DNA from: CSP1-4 sp963777975
GTDB lineage: Bacteria > Chloroflexota > Limnocylindria > Limnocylindrales > CSP1-4
NCBI GenBank assembly: GCA_963777975.1
Contig: CAVZSO010000006.1
Location: 62,001 to 126,000, forward strand
Direction: 5' to 3'
Length of the DNA: 64,000 bases
The position numbers and the translations under genes were made by a program. Positions 10,130-18,966 of this stretch are shown here, one piece after another. Positions within the stretch are counted from its first letter, which is position 1. Every line of letters begins with the position of its first letter. Under the pieces are notes generated by a model. That model was given only the letters and a program-made list of their open reading frames with translations. It did no database searches and had not been told where the DNA came from.

Positions 10130-10157
10130 GTCCCGCCGGTCAGCAGGCCGGCGGGAC
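10130..10157 (-). terminator. Terminator-like hairpin after the SRPBCC gene
   Basis: Perfect 10-bp inverted repeat GTCCCGCCGG / CCGGCGGGAC (10130-10139 and 10148-10157) with an 8-base loop, 25 bases downstream of the SRPBCC stop. It lacks a U-tract, so intrinsic termination is plausible but not certain. Confidence 0.45.
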
Positions 10158-10182
10158 CGATGGAGCGGTGGTGATGGCGGGA

Positions 10183-11016
10183 TCAGGCGTTGACGGGTTC
10201 GACCCCGTTCGTCTTGACGCGCACCAGGAGCTCGGGCTCGTCCGGACGGTCGGTGTTCGAAGGACGACCGAACGTCGTCGCGAACGAGCTCAAGACCGTC
10301 GACTCGCGCGCGACGCGCTCGGCCCGTGTCTGGATGCCCAGCATCTGCTTGCGCGCCATGGTGAAGATGCCCAGGCCCAGCAGCCGACCGGAGATGGCGG
10401 CGGCTCGGCCGGTCATCTCGCCCGACAGGCGGAAGCGTTCGATGAGGCGGGTACCGCCATCGACGGTCGGCTCGAGCACGAAGGCCCAGCTGATCGAGAA
10501 CTCCGGCGGTGTCATGGATCCCATGGCCCTGCCGGTGACCCGGAGATTCGGCGGTGCGACCGGAGCCTTGGCCTCAGCGGCCGAGGCCAGCTGCTCCTTC
10601 ATCAGGGCGGTGTCGTAAAAGAGGACGAGCGCCTTCTCCGGCTCGACGTGCTTGACGAGGAAGCCGCCACTCGGATCGGTCGGGACCTTGTCACCGACGA
10701 CCAGCGACTGCCACTCCGGGTGGATCTCCCAGGCGCTCTTGTTCGACATGTCGATCGCGTCGTAGCTGTACCAGCCGGCGCGGCCGAATCCCATCTGGAC
10801 GAGCCACGGCCAGACCGCGGACGGCGGTGCAGCGATGGTGAGGCCACGGGTGTCTGTGGCGGTCGGCTGTGTCACGAGATCATCGCCTGGCAGCGCGCGC
10901 TCTGCCTCGGCAGGATCGACGCCCCAGTGTCGCCAGAGCGGCCGCACGGCGACGAGATACGTTGCGGTCAGGGCAGCACCGAGGCTGACCCCGACCATCA
11001 GGAAACGACGGAGCAT
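10183..11016 (-). CDS. Membrane-anchored SRPBCC (START-like) domain protein
   Basis: A 277-residue protein with an N-terminal transmembrane anchor (about 4-24) followed by an SRPBCC/polyketide-cyclase-like lipid or hydrophobic-ligand binding fold. Landmarks are LTIAAPPSAVWPWLVQMGFG with the conserved GWYSYD, then WQSLVVGDKVP, EPEKALVLFY and a strand FSISWAFVLEP followed by GTRLIERFR. The start is fixed by a near-perfect ribosome-binding site, AAGGAGG six bases before the ATG. It sits between gatA and the aminotransferase-gatB block. No catalytic residue is evident and its ligand is unknown. Confidence 0.8.
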   Translation of the reverse strand: MLRRFLMVGVSLGAALTATYLVAVRPLWRHWGVDPAEAERALPGDDLVTQPTATDTRGLTIAAPPSAVWPWLVQMGFGRAGWYSYDAIDMSNKSAWEIHPEWQSLVVGDKVPTDPSGGFLVKHVEPEKALVLFYDTALMKEQLASAAEAKAPVAPPNLRVTGRAMGSMTPPEFSISWAFVLEPTVDGGTRLIERFRLSGEMTGRAAAISGRLLGLGIFTMARKQMLGIQTRAERVARESTVLSSFATTFGRPSNTDRPDEPELLVRVKTNGVEPVNA

Positions 11017-11113
11017 GGTGGAACCTCCTTGATCAGCATCGTCGCAGGCCGGCGACGCCCCGCACTAGGGCCATATGGCTGCAGGAAAGGGGCCATCGCG
11101 GCGGGCCGTGCTT

Positions 11114-11170
11114 GCGTCAGTGTGCCTCGACCCGCGGACATCCGCTCTGACGGCGTCAGTGTGCCTCGAC
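11114..11170. repeat. 18-bp direct repeat at the gatA stop
   Basis: GCGTCAGTGTGCCTCGAC occurs perfectly at 11114-11131 and 11153-11170. The second copy includes the gatA stop codon, so the downstream copy repeats the last codons (VEAH, stop) outside the gene. It looks like a small local duplication. Confidence 0.7.
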
Positions 11171-12742
11171 GGCCGCCATTCGCTCGAACGGTGTCGGCGT
11201 ACCCGCATCCTCGAGCGCGCCCAGGTCGTGCGGCTCCAGATGGCGCCAGCCGTCGGTCGCCGTGATCGCCTCGTAGGCCCGTCCAAGGCGGAAGAGGCTG
11301 CCCTCATCCCACGCGCGGCCGATGAACTGGAGTCCGACCGGCAGCCCATCCGAGAGCCCGCAGGGCACCGACAGACCGGGCAGACCGGCGATATTGACCG
11401 GTAGCGTGCAGGCATCCGAGAGGTACATCGAGACGGGGTCGGCAAGCCGGGCACCGAGCGGGAAGGCGACCGTCGGGCTGGTCGGCGCGACCAGCGCATC
11501 GACCCAGCCGAAGGCGGCATCGAAGTCGGCCTTGATGAGCGTGCGCACCTTCTGCGCCTTGAGGTAGAAGGCGTCGTAGTAGCCGGCCGAGAGCGCATAG
11601 GTCCCGAGCATGACGCGGCGCTTGACCTCGGCTCCGAAGCCGCGGCCGCGGGTCGCCAGGTAGTTGCCCAAGACGTCACCATCGTGCTCGCTCAGCCCGT
11701 AGCGGATCCCGTCGTACCGTGCGAGGTTGGCCGAGGCCTCGGCTGGCGCGATGATGTAGTACGTCGCGAGGCCGTAGTCGGTGTGTGGCAGGTCGACCTC
11801 GACGACCGAAGCGCCGGCCGATTCCAGCGCCGCCACGGCCTCCCGGACGCGATCCTCGACGCCGGGCTCCATGCCCCGCACGAAGTACTGGCGTGGCAGT
11901 CCGATGCGCATGCCGTTCAGCCAGCCGGCGGCCTGGTCGTCGCTCGCCGTGAGCTCCGTCGACCAGTCCGGCACCGGCTGCGGGGCGGACGTGGAGTCGT
12001 GCTCGTCACGCCCGGCGATGGCCTGCAGGAGCGAGGCGGCGTCCCGGACGTCACGCCCGAACGGCCCGATCTGGTCGAGCGAGGAGGCGAAGGCGATGAT
12101 GCCGTAGCGGCTGACGCGACCATAGGTCGGTTTCATGCCGACGACGCCGCACAGGGCGGCAGGCTGGCGGATCGAGCCGCCCGTGTCGGTGCCGATGCCG
12201 AGCGGGACGTGGTACGCGGCGACCGCTGCCGCCGATCCGCCACTCGAGCCGCCAGGGACGCGCTCGAGATCCCAGGGGTTGGCTGTCGGGCCCCAGGCGG
12301 AGTGCTCGGTCGACGAGCCCATGGCGAACTCGTCCATGTTCGTCTTGCCTGGCACGACGGCGCCGGCGGCGTCCAGACGCTCCGCGATGTGGGCGTCGTA
12401 GGGGCCGACGAAGCCCTCGAGGATGCGGCTGCCGGCGGTCGAGGGCCGGCCCTTGGTGACCACGAGGTCCTTGAGCGCGACCGGGATCCCGAGCAGCGCC
12501 GGCAGGCCCGCGACGGCTGCCTCCCCTGCCCCGCGAGCCACCTCCAGGCGTCGGTCGGCGGCATCGGCGGCGTCGACCGCTCGATCGTCGTCGAGCGAGA
12601 CCCAGGCGTGCAGGCCACGGTCGGTGGCCCGGATGCGGGTGATGGTCGCATCGAGGATCTCCCGTGCGCTGGTCTCGCCCGCACGCAAGAGCGACGCCAG
12701 CTCATGGGCATGGAGGCGCGTCGGGTCATCGGCGTGGGGCAT
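11156..12742 (-). CDS. gatA: Asp/Glu-tRNA(Asn/Gln) amidotransferase subunit A
   Basis: Amidase subunit of GatCAB that hydrolyses glutamine and channels ammonia to GatB. At 528 residues it is slightly long for the family. The amidase-signature triad is intact: Lys91 (ALKDLVVTKG), cis-Ser166 in PGGSSGGSAA and nucleophile Ser190 in GTDTGGSIRQPA. The substrate-side segment KPTYGRVSRYGIIAFASSLD is also present. The ATG overlaps the gatC stop by one base (TGATG), implying coupled translation. It follows gatC in the normal order, with gatB further downstream. Confidence 0.96.
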   Translation of the reverse strand: MPHADDPTRLHAHELASLLRAGETSAREILDATITRIRATDRGLHAWVSLDDDRAVDAADAADRRLEVARGAGEAAVAGLPALLGIPVALKDLVVTKGRPSTAGSRILEGFVGPYDAHIAERLDAAGAVVPGKTNMDEFAMGSSTEHSAWGPTANPWDLERVPGGSSGGSAAAVAAYHVPLGIGTDTGGSIRQPAALCGVVGMKPTYGRVSRYGIIAFASSLDQIGPFGRDVRDAASLLQAIAGRDEHDSTSAPQPVPDWSTELTASDDQAAGWLNGMRIGLPRQYFVRGMEPGVEDRVREAVAALESAGASVVEVDLPHTDYGLATYYIIAPAEASANLARYDGIRYGLSEHDGDVLGNYLATRGRGFGAEVKRRVMLGTYALSAGYYDAFYLKAQKVRTLIKADFDAAFGWVDALVAPTSPTVAFPLGARLADPVSMYLSDACTLPVNIAGLPGLSVPCGLSDGLPVGLQFIGRAWDEGSLFRLGRAYEAITATDGWRHLEPHDLGALEDAGTPTPFERMAAVEAH

Positions 12743-13041
12743 CAGGCGCCTTGATCGAGGATCGCCGGCACCACGATGTGGTCGCCGACGCGCTCGGGCG
12801 CGCCGGCCAGCGCCTCGTCGACGGTGAAGCTTGGCGTCACGACGTCGTCGCGCAGGATGTTCTCGAGCTCGATCGTCTGTGCGGTCGGGGCGATGTGCTC
12901 GGTATCGAGCTCGGCCAGGATGGCGTACTGCTCGACGATGTGGTTGAGCTGGCCCTCCAGGCGCGACAGCTCTTCCTCGGTCAGCCCGAGGCGTGCCAGG
13001 TGGGCGACGTGCGCGACGTCATCGCGCGAGAGCGAGGCCAT
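12742..13041 (-). CDS. gatC: Asp/Glu-tRNA(Asn/Gln) amidotransferase subunit C
   Basis: Small 99-residue subunit that wraps around and stabilises GatA at the GatA-GatB interface. The sequence opens with LSRDDVAHVAHLARLGLTEE and continues through LSRLEGQLNHIVEQY, the family signature helix, then RDDVVTPSF and VPAILDQ at the C-terminus. The ATG at 13041 has no Shine-Dalgarno sequence. Instead a TATCCT hexamer lies six bases upstream, compatible with a leaderless transcript. It is overlapped by gatA and follows aspS after a 127-base gap that holds only this promoter and a GCCTGGATCCAGGC palindrome near 13107. Confidence 0.95.
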   Translation of the reverse strand: MASLSRDDVAHVAHLARLGLTEEELSRLEGQLNHIVEQYAILAELDTEHIAPTAQTIELENILRDDVVTPSFTVDEALAGAPERVGDHIVVPAILDQGA

Positions 13042-13047
13042 GCGCGA

Positions 13048-13053
13048 AGGATA
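13048..13053 (-). promoter_or_regulatory. Putative -10 of a leaderless gatC-gatA transcript
   Basis: TATCCT ends six bases before the gatC ATG. A start site about seven bases after a -10 would place the first transcribed base at or next to the initiation codon. No clear -35. Confidence 0.4.
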
Positions 13054-13168
13054 GCCGCGCTGCGCCGCCAGGAAGCATCGCGAGGCCTGGAGTCCTCGAT
13101 TGCCGCCTGGATCCAGGCCGTGGGAGCTCGCGCATCGATGGACCTCCTCAAGTCGGTCGATCGGTGGG

Positions 13169-15013
13169 TCAGTCAGGCTTCCTGGCCGACCTCGCCTCCT
13201 CGCCCACGAACCGGAGACCGAGCTCGGCCCACTGCGCTGCCTCTGCCGGAGACGGCGCCTCGAGCATCAGGTCGGAGCCCGACTGCGTCTTGGGAAACGC
13301 CATCACCTCGCGGATGTTCGTCTGGCGGCTGGCGATCATCGCCCAGCGGTCGATGCCCAGCGCGATGCCGCCGTGCGGCGGGGCGCCGTACTCGAAGGCG
13401 TCCAACAGCGCGCCGAACTTGGCGCGCATGCCCTCGATGGAGTGACCCATCATCGAGAACGAGCGCTCGAGCAGCTCGCGCTGGTGGATGCGGACGCTGC
13501 CACCGCCAAGCTCCCAGCCGTTGAGCACGAGGTCGTATTGCTGCGCGAGGGCATGACCTGCGGGGTCATCCGGTGACGGCCTGGTCGGGTCGCCCGAGGC
13601 CGTCCTCAGCAGCTCGATGTGCTCGGGGATCGGCGCGCTGAAGGGGTTGTGGGTGGCATCCCAGCGGTCGTTGTCGGCATCCCACTGGTACATCGGGAAG
13701 CGATGGATCCAGCAGAAGGCGAGCACGTCCGGATCGGCCAGCCCGAGGTGCGCGCCGAGCTCGACGCGCAGGCGCCCGAGCACCTCCTGCGCGAGGACGT
13801 CGCGGTCGGCAACGATGAGCACGAGGTCGCCCGGATCCGCGCCAGCCGCCACGGCCAGTGCCTCGGTCCGGTCCTCGCCCAGGAACTTGGCGATGGACGA
13901 CCGGGCGCCCCCGCCCGACTCGAGCGCGATCGTCGCCAGGCCCTTCGCTCCTGCCCGTCTGGCGGACTCGGTCAGCTGGTCGATCAGCGAGCGGCTCGCG
14001 CCGGCCAGCCCGGGCGCCGCCATGCCGACGACGCGGCCGCCGGTCGCGATGGCCTCCTCGAAGACGCGGAATCCGCTGCCCGTGGCCAGCTCGTCGAGGT
14101 CGTGGAGCTCCATGCCGAAGCGCAGGTCGGGCTTGTCGGTGCCGTAGCGGTCGAGCGCCTCGCGATAGGTCAGGCGCGGGAACGGCAGCGTCTGGATCGA
14201 TCGGTCGGGTGTCACGCTGCCGCTGACCTCGATGACCATCGCCTCGACGAAGGCCATCACGTCCTCCTCGTGGACGAAGCTCATCTCGAGATCCAGCTGC
14301 GTGAACTCCGGCTGCCGGTCGCCACGGCCGTCCTCGTCTCGAAAGCAGCGCGCGATCTGGTAGTAGCGGTCGAGGCCGCTGACCATGAGCAGCTGCTTGA
14401 GCTGCTGCGGGCTCTGGGGCAGGGCGTAGACGCTGCCCGGCTGGAGGCGGGAGGGGACGATGAAGTCGCGGGCGCCCTCCGGGGTGCTCTTGACCAGGAT
14501 GGGGGTCTCGATGTCGACGAAGCCCGCGGCTTCGTGGACGCGCCGGATCTCGGACACCAGCCGGGACCGTGTGAGCATGCGCTCGAGCAGAGGCGCCCGG
14601 CGCAGGTCGAGGTAGCGATGCTTGAGGCGGACGGCCTCGTCGGCTTCCTGATCGGGCTCGTTGATCGGGAAGGCCGGCGTCTTGGCGGTCGAGAGGATGG
14701 TCACTTCGGCCGCGCGGAGCTCGACGGCGCCGGTGGCCAGCTTCGGGTTCTCGGTCCCCTCGCGGCGGATCTCGATCGTGCCTCGCGCCTGGACCACGAA
14801 CTCGGTCCGGACGTCGCTCGCGGTGGCATGCGCGTCGGGGGCGTCGGCGGCATCGATGACGACCTGGGTGATGCCGTAGCGGTCACGCAGGTCGAGGAAG
14901 ATGAGCTGTCCAAGGTCGCGACGGCGATGCACCCAGCCGGCCAGCGTCGTCGCGCGGCCCGCGTGCGCCGGACGGGCGTCACCGCAGGTCAGGTCACGGA
15001 AGGTCGTCTGCAT
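13169..15013 (-). CDS. aspS: Aspartyl-tRNA synthetase
   Basis: Class II synthetase attaching aspartate to tRNA(Asp), 614 residues, the bacterial form with a GAD insertion. Visible parts are the OB-fold anticodon domain (GWVHRRRDLGQLIFLDLRDR), motif 2 (RCFRDEDGRGDRQPEFTQLD), the GAD region (roughly 290-400) and motif 3 (HGGIALGIDRWAMI). The start at 15013 gives MQTTFRDLTCG, and the in-frame extension beyond it is not family-like. The anticodon loop has RRRDLG with Leu, which I recall as the discriminating type, so GatCAB may serve mainly Gln-tRNA; this is inference. The 3' end of the upstream EamA gene overlaps its start by 20 bases. Confidence 0.96.
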   Translation of the reverse strand: MQTTFRDLTCGDARPAHAGRATTLAGWVHRRRDLGQLIFLDLRDRYGITQVVIDAADAPDAHATASDVRTEFVVQARGTIEIRREGTENPKLATGAVELRAAEVTILSTAKTPAFPINEPDQEADEAVRLKHRYLDLRRAPLLERMLTRSRLVSEIRRVHEAAGFVDIETPILVKSTPEGARDFIVPSRLQPGSVYALPQSPQQLKQLLMVSGLDRYYQIARCFRDEDGRGDRQPEFTQLDLEMSFVHEEDVMAFVEAMVIEVSGSVTPDRSIQTLPFPRLTYREALDRYGTDKPDLRFGMELHDLDELATGSGFRVFEEAIATGGRVVGMAAPGLAGASRSLIDQLTESARRAGAKGLATIALESGGGARSSIAKFLGEDRTEALAVAAGADPGDLVLIVADRDVLAQEVLGRLRVELGAHLGLADPDVLAFCWIHRFPMYQWDADNDRWDATHNPFSAPIPEHIELLRTASGDPTRPSPDDPAGHALAQQYDLVLNGWELGGGSVRIHQRELLERSFSMMGHSIEGMRAKFGALLDAFEYGAPPHGGIALGIDRWAMIASRQTNIREVMAFPKTQSGSDLMLEAPSPAEAAQWAELGLRFVGEEARSARKPD

Positions 15014-16052
15014 GGGCCTCCATCGTAGCCGAACCTCCGGCGCCGGCCGCGAGCCGCCGAAGCGGCACCGTGCCGAGGGCAACGCCAAGGACGACGAGCG
15101 CCACGCCGGCCAGCTGGATCGCCGACGGCGCCTCGCTCACGATGAGCATGGCAAGGAACACGCTCGCGACCGGCTGGCTGAGCAGCAGGAGCGAGGTGTT
15201 GACGGCTGGCAGGCGCGGCAGCGCGACGGCGATGAGCAGGCCGCCGGCGACCTGGGCGCTGATCGCGAGCAGCGCCAACCATCCGATGGCCGGCCAGCCC
15301 GGCAGGGGCTGGAAGTCGCCGACGACGATGCCGCCAAGCGCGGCGAAGACGGCCGTCGCGATGGTCGCGTCGAGGATCGGGCCGGCAACGTGGCGGCCAT
15401 CCTGCCCACGTCGCAGCACGAGCAGATAGCCGGCGTAGCAGGCCGCGGCGGCAAGTCCGAACACGACCCCGATGCCGGGATCGGCACCGTACGCGCCCGC
15501 TCCGACGACCCCTGAGATGAGGACCACGCCGAGCAGCGCGATGGGCACGCCCGCGAGCAACCGGTTGCTGGGCCGCTCCCCGAGCAGCAGCCAGGCGACG
15601 ACGCCGACGACGAGGACCTGGAGGTTGGCGATGACGGTCGCCAGGCCGGCTCCGACGAAGAGGATCGCGTGATGGAAGAAGGTCAGGTCGGCGGCGAAGA
15701 AGATGCCCGCCGCGAAGGCAAGGGTTCGCTGACGGCGCGTCCGTGGACCCTGGCGGCGCTCTTCCCACCAGGCCAACACGAGCAGCGGAGGGATGGCGAA
15801 CGCCGCGCGATAGGTGGCCGCCGTCGATGGCGAGACCGCCGCCAGGACGACGATGATGCCGCTGAACGCGATGCACAGCGCGCCGGCCACGACGGCCAGC
15901 GACAGGGCGCCCTCGCCAAGGCCCGCCCCCGGCCCGCGCCGGACATCGACGGTCTGGTCAGAGGTGCGGATCAGTCGCGCCCACGGACGCGAGTCGGAGA
16001 CAGCGGAAGTCCTCGCGTCGCGTGGATGGATGAAGTAGATCCACTCACCCAT
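14994..16052 (-). CDS. EamA/DMT-family transporter
   Basis: A 352-residue inner-membrane transporter of the drug/metabolite superfamily with two EamA repeats and about ten helices; substrate unknown. It has a polar N-terminal leader of about 45 residues, unusual for the family, so a later start is possible. Helices then begin at LSLAVVAGALCIAFSGIIVV. Repeat 1 ends with ANLQVLVVGVVAWLLLGERP and repeat 2 with TSLLLLSQPVASVFLAMLIV and a GVALVVLGVALG helix. Its ATG overlaps the hisS stop by one base (TGATG), and its end runs 20 bases into aspS. The order hisS-eamA-aspS looks like one transcription unit. Confidence 0.88.
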   Translation of the reverse strand: MGEWIYFIHPRDARTSAVSDSRPWARLIRTSDQTVDVRRGPGAGLGEGALSLAVVAGALCIAFSGIIVVLAAVSPSTAATYRAAFAIPPLLVLAWWEERRQGPRTRRQRTLAFAAGIFFAADLTFFHHAILFVGAGLATVIANLQVLVVGVVAWLLLGERPSNRLLAGVPIALLGVVLISGVVGAGAYGADPGIGVVFGLAAAACYAGYLLVLRRGQDGRHVAGPILDATIATAVFAALGGIVVGDFQPLPGWPAIGWLALLAISAQVAGGLLIAVALPRLPAVNTSLLLLSQPVASVFLAMLIVSEAPSAIQLAGVALVVLGVALGTVPLRRLAAGAGGSATMEAHADDLP

Positions 16053-17365
16053 CAGGCCGGCTCGGCGCTGCTCGGCGTGCCATGTCGGTGCGAGGCCTGT
16101 GCTCGCGTCAGCTCGCGTGCCAGATCGTCAAGGTTGACCACCTTCTGCGTGGCGGCTGGCAGGTCGCGGAGCTGGACGTGGCCCTGAGCCAGCTCGTCGC
16201 CGAGGATGACGGCGAAGTGGGCGCCTTCCCGGGCCGCATTCTCGAGCTGGCGGCCGAGCTTGCGCACGTTGAGGTCCGCACGGGCCGACAGGCCGGCCGC
16301 GCGCAGGTCGGTCGCGATGCGCAGGCGGGTGACGGTGTCCGCTGGATCGGCACCGCAGACGACGACCGTCGGACGGTCCTGCGGGCTGGCCGCGACGCCC
16401 GCCTCCACCAGCGCCAGGACGACGCGGTCGAGGCCGATGGCGAAGCCGATGCCCGGCGTAGGCTTGCCGCCCAGGAGCTCCACCAGCCCGTCGTAGCGAC
16501 CGCCGCCGGCGAGCGCCGACTGCTGGCCCTCGGCGCCCTCGCGGTAGAACTCGAACGCGGTCCGCGTGTAGTAGTCGAGGCCCCGGACCAGTCGCGGCGC
16601 CAGGCGGTAGCTGATCCCAAGCGCTTCCAGGTGAGCCTTGACCGCCTCGAAGTGCGTCCGGCATGCGTCGCACAGCCGCTCGCTGATGGTCGGTGCCGTG
16701 GCGATCAGCTCGGCCAGATCGGCGTCCTTGGAATCCAGGAGCCGAAGCGGGTTGGTGGCGAACCGCTCTTTCTCGACACCGACGAGCAGCGCCTCGTGCG
16801 GCGCGAAGTGGGCGCGCAGCGCCTCGACGTAGGCGGGCCGACAGACTGGGTCGCCGATCGAGTTGAGGAGGACGTTGACGTCGGTCAGGCCCGCCTCGCG
16901 GTAGAAGCGATGGCCGAGCTCGATGATCTCGGCATCGACGGCCGGACCCGCGTCGCCGATCGCCTCGACGTCCCACTGCCAGAACTGGCGGAAGCGGCCG
17001 GCCTGCGGGCGGTCGTAGCGGAACATCGGGCCGAGCAGCGAGACCTTGACCGGTTGCGGCCACGTCTGGAGGCCGTGCTGCACGTAGGCACGCACGATGC
17101 CCGCCGTCGCCTCCGGGCGGAGCGCCCAGCGCTCCCCTTCCTCGCCGCGGCTGGCGCTGACCCGGAAGAGCTCCTTCTCGACGACGTCGGTGGCCGCCCC
17201 GATGCCGCGCTCGAAGACCTCGCTGCGCTCGAAGAGCGGCGTCTCCATGCTGGCGTATCCGTAGCGGCGGCTGAGGTCGCGAGCGATCGTCTCCAGGCGC
17301 TCCCAGGTCGGCCGCTCGTCCGGCAGCAGGTCGCGCGTGCCCCGCGGGGCGCGGTAGGCGGGCAT
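16052..17365 (-). CDS. hisS: Histidyl-tRNA synthetase
   Basis: Class II synthetase attaching histidine to tRNA(His), 437 residues, cytosolic. The start at 17365 gives MPAYRAPRGTRDLLPDE, the canonical N-terminus. Motif 2 is LRPEATAGIVRAY with FRYDRPQAGRFRQFWQWD, and the histidine signature is GLDYYTRTAFEFY, followed by GGGRYDGLVELLGG and motif 3 GFAIGLDRV. The C-terminal 100 residues are the alpha/beta anticodon domain. No Shine-Dalgarno precedes the ATG. A TAGACT hexamer lies seven bases upstream, suggesting a leaderless message. It heads the hisS-eamA-aspS unit. Confidence 0.95.
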   Translation of the reverse strand: MPAYRAPRGTRDLLPDERPTWERLETIARDLSRRYGYASMETPLFERSEVFERGIGAATDVVEKELFRVSASRGEEGERWALRPEATAGIVRAYVQHGLQTWPQPVKVSLLGPMFRYDRPQAGRFRQFWQWDVEAIGDAGPAVDAEIIELGHRFYREAGLTDVNVLLNSIGDPVCRPAYVEALRAHFAPHEALLVGVEKERFATNPLRLLDSKDADLAELIATAPTISERLCDACRTHFEAVKAHLEALGISYRLAPRLVRGLDYYTRTAFEFYREGAEGQQSALAGGGRYDGLVELLGGKPTPGIGFAIGLDRVVLALVEAGVAASPQDRPTVVVCGADPADTVTRLRIATDLRAAGLSARADLNVRKLGRQLENAAREGAHFAVILGDELAQGHVQLRDLPAATQKVVNLDDLARELTRAQASHRHGTPSSAEPA

Positions 17366-17372
17366 AGGCGCG

Positions 17373-17378
17373 AGTCTA
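17373..17378 (-). promoter_or_regulatory. Putative -10 of a leaderless hisS transcript
   Basis: TAGACT on the minus strand ends seven bases before the hisS ATG at 17365, with no ribosome-binding site between them. Confidence 0.4.
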
Positions 17379-17433
17379 ACGAGTGGGTCCGTTCTGAATC
17401 GGGCCGTCATCGTGTCGCCGGTGAGCGCCGGTG

Positions 17434-18966
17434 TCAGGGGCTGATGAACTTGGCGTACTTCTCGAAGAAGCCGTCGACGGCGGACGACTCGCCATGCTGA
17501 TTGATCGCTCGGACCAGCATGGAGGGCTGATCGTAGGTCCAGTACAGGTAGGCGTCACCGGTGGCTGCGTCCGTATAGCAGACGAAGAAACCGGCGGTGG
17601 ATCCAGCAAGCTCCCACTTCCCATACGCCTGCTTCGACGTCGAGCAATCGCCCCCCTGGACTCGATGACTTCCGGCTACGAACGAGACGAAGGTGTTCGG
17701 ATGGAACCGGCCGATCGGCGTCCCGACCCATTGACGCACGAGGATCGAGTTAGCACCCGAGTCACGAGGGGGCTCGCACGCGACGCTCAAGTCCGGGCGC
17801 GGAAAGCCTGGGCCGATGGCCTCATTTGACCCCCGAAGACAGGACCCGGCGATATCTGCAGGCAGCCGGGCGATGAGCGCAGCCTCGGCCGAGTTCGGGA
17901 ATCGGTCCTCGGTCGGGGAAGCTTCGACCGATGCCGAGGGGCGAGCTCGCGCCAAGGTCGGCTGATGGGCTGGCGCCGGGAGTCGCGCCGCCGCGAGACG
18001 CCAGGGCGAATCCGATGACGCCGAGCAGCCCGACCACGACGAGGACGCCTATCGCGATCGGCACCCGACGGTCTCGTGGCGTCGTTTCACGGGGCCGGGT
18101 CTGCGTTTCGGTGACGCCCAAACGCCGCCCGCAGGTCATCGACGAAGGCCTTGCAGTCCGGGTAGCGATCGTCCGGCTGCTTGGCCAGGCCCCGCGCGAC
18201 GACGGCATCGACGGCGACCGGGAGCTCGGCCCGCCGCAGGAAGACCGATGGCGGCGGGTCGTGGAGGTGCGCGTTGATGATGGCCACGTCCGAATCGCGC
18301 GGATATGGTGGATTGCCGGTCAGACAGGCGACGGCGATGGCCGCCAGCGCGTACTGGTCGGCGCGCCCGTCGACGGCCTTGCCTTCGATCTGCTCCGGCG
18401 CGATGTACTCGAGCGTGCCGATGAAGCCGCCGGCGCGCGTCAGGCCGGTCTGGGAGCCACGGTGCTTGGTCAGCCCGAAGTCGGTCAGGTAGGCATGATC
18501 GTCGCGGTCGACGCCCTTGCCCGAGGCGATGAGGATGTTGGCCGGCTTGACGTCGCGATGGACGAGCCCGGCCTCGTGGGCGGCGTCGAGCGCGGAGGCG
18601 ACCTGCGCCAGGAGGTGCACCGACTGACGAGGCGTCAGCGCGCCCTGGCGCAACCGTGTCTCGAGGTCCACGCCCTCGACGTAGCGCATCGCCAGGTAGA
18701 AGGTGCCCTCGATCTCGCCCGCGTCGTAGACCGGGATGATGTTCGGGTGGTCGATCGAGGCAGCCAGCTTCGACTCACGCAGGAAGCGCGCCCGGAAGCC
18801 CTCGTCGTCCGCGTAGTCGGGCGTCAGCAGCTTGAGCGCGACCTTGCGATCGAGCCCGGTGTGGGTCGCGAGATAGACGACGCCCATGCCGCCACGGCCG
18901 ATGACGGACTCGATCCGATACGGACCGAGGTCGGTGCCGACTCGCGGATCGGGGCGGCGACGTCAT
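17434..18966 (-). CDS. Receptor-type Ser/Thr protein kinase A (three frame breaks)
   Basis: PknB-like transmembrane kinase: cytosolic Hanks-type kinase domain, one membrane helix and an extracytoplasmic sensor domain. The best start is ATG 18966, which overlaps the stop of the upstream kinase gene as ATGA. One extra C in the CCCC run near 18950 throws the frame. Removing it gives MTSPPDPRVGTDLGPYRIES, matching the sister kinase. The kinase core is complete: GRGGMGVVYLATH, KVALKLL, HRDVKPANIL, DFGLTKHRG and APEQIEGKAVDGRADQYALA. After a break near 18100 the helix is PIAIGVLVVVGLLGVIGFAL. After another near 17930 the sensor runs to KYAKFISP. The sensor's spaced Cys and GDAYLYWTYDQ resemble ectodomains of actinobacterial kinases. 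Confidence 0.8.

Noticed and set aside
11017..11155. Small gene in the gap between gatA and the SRPBCC gene
   Set aside because: Only the repeat and non-conserved sequence are present. Open frames here are extensions of antisense shadows.
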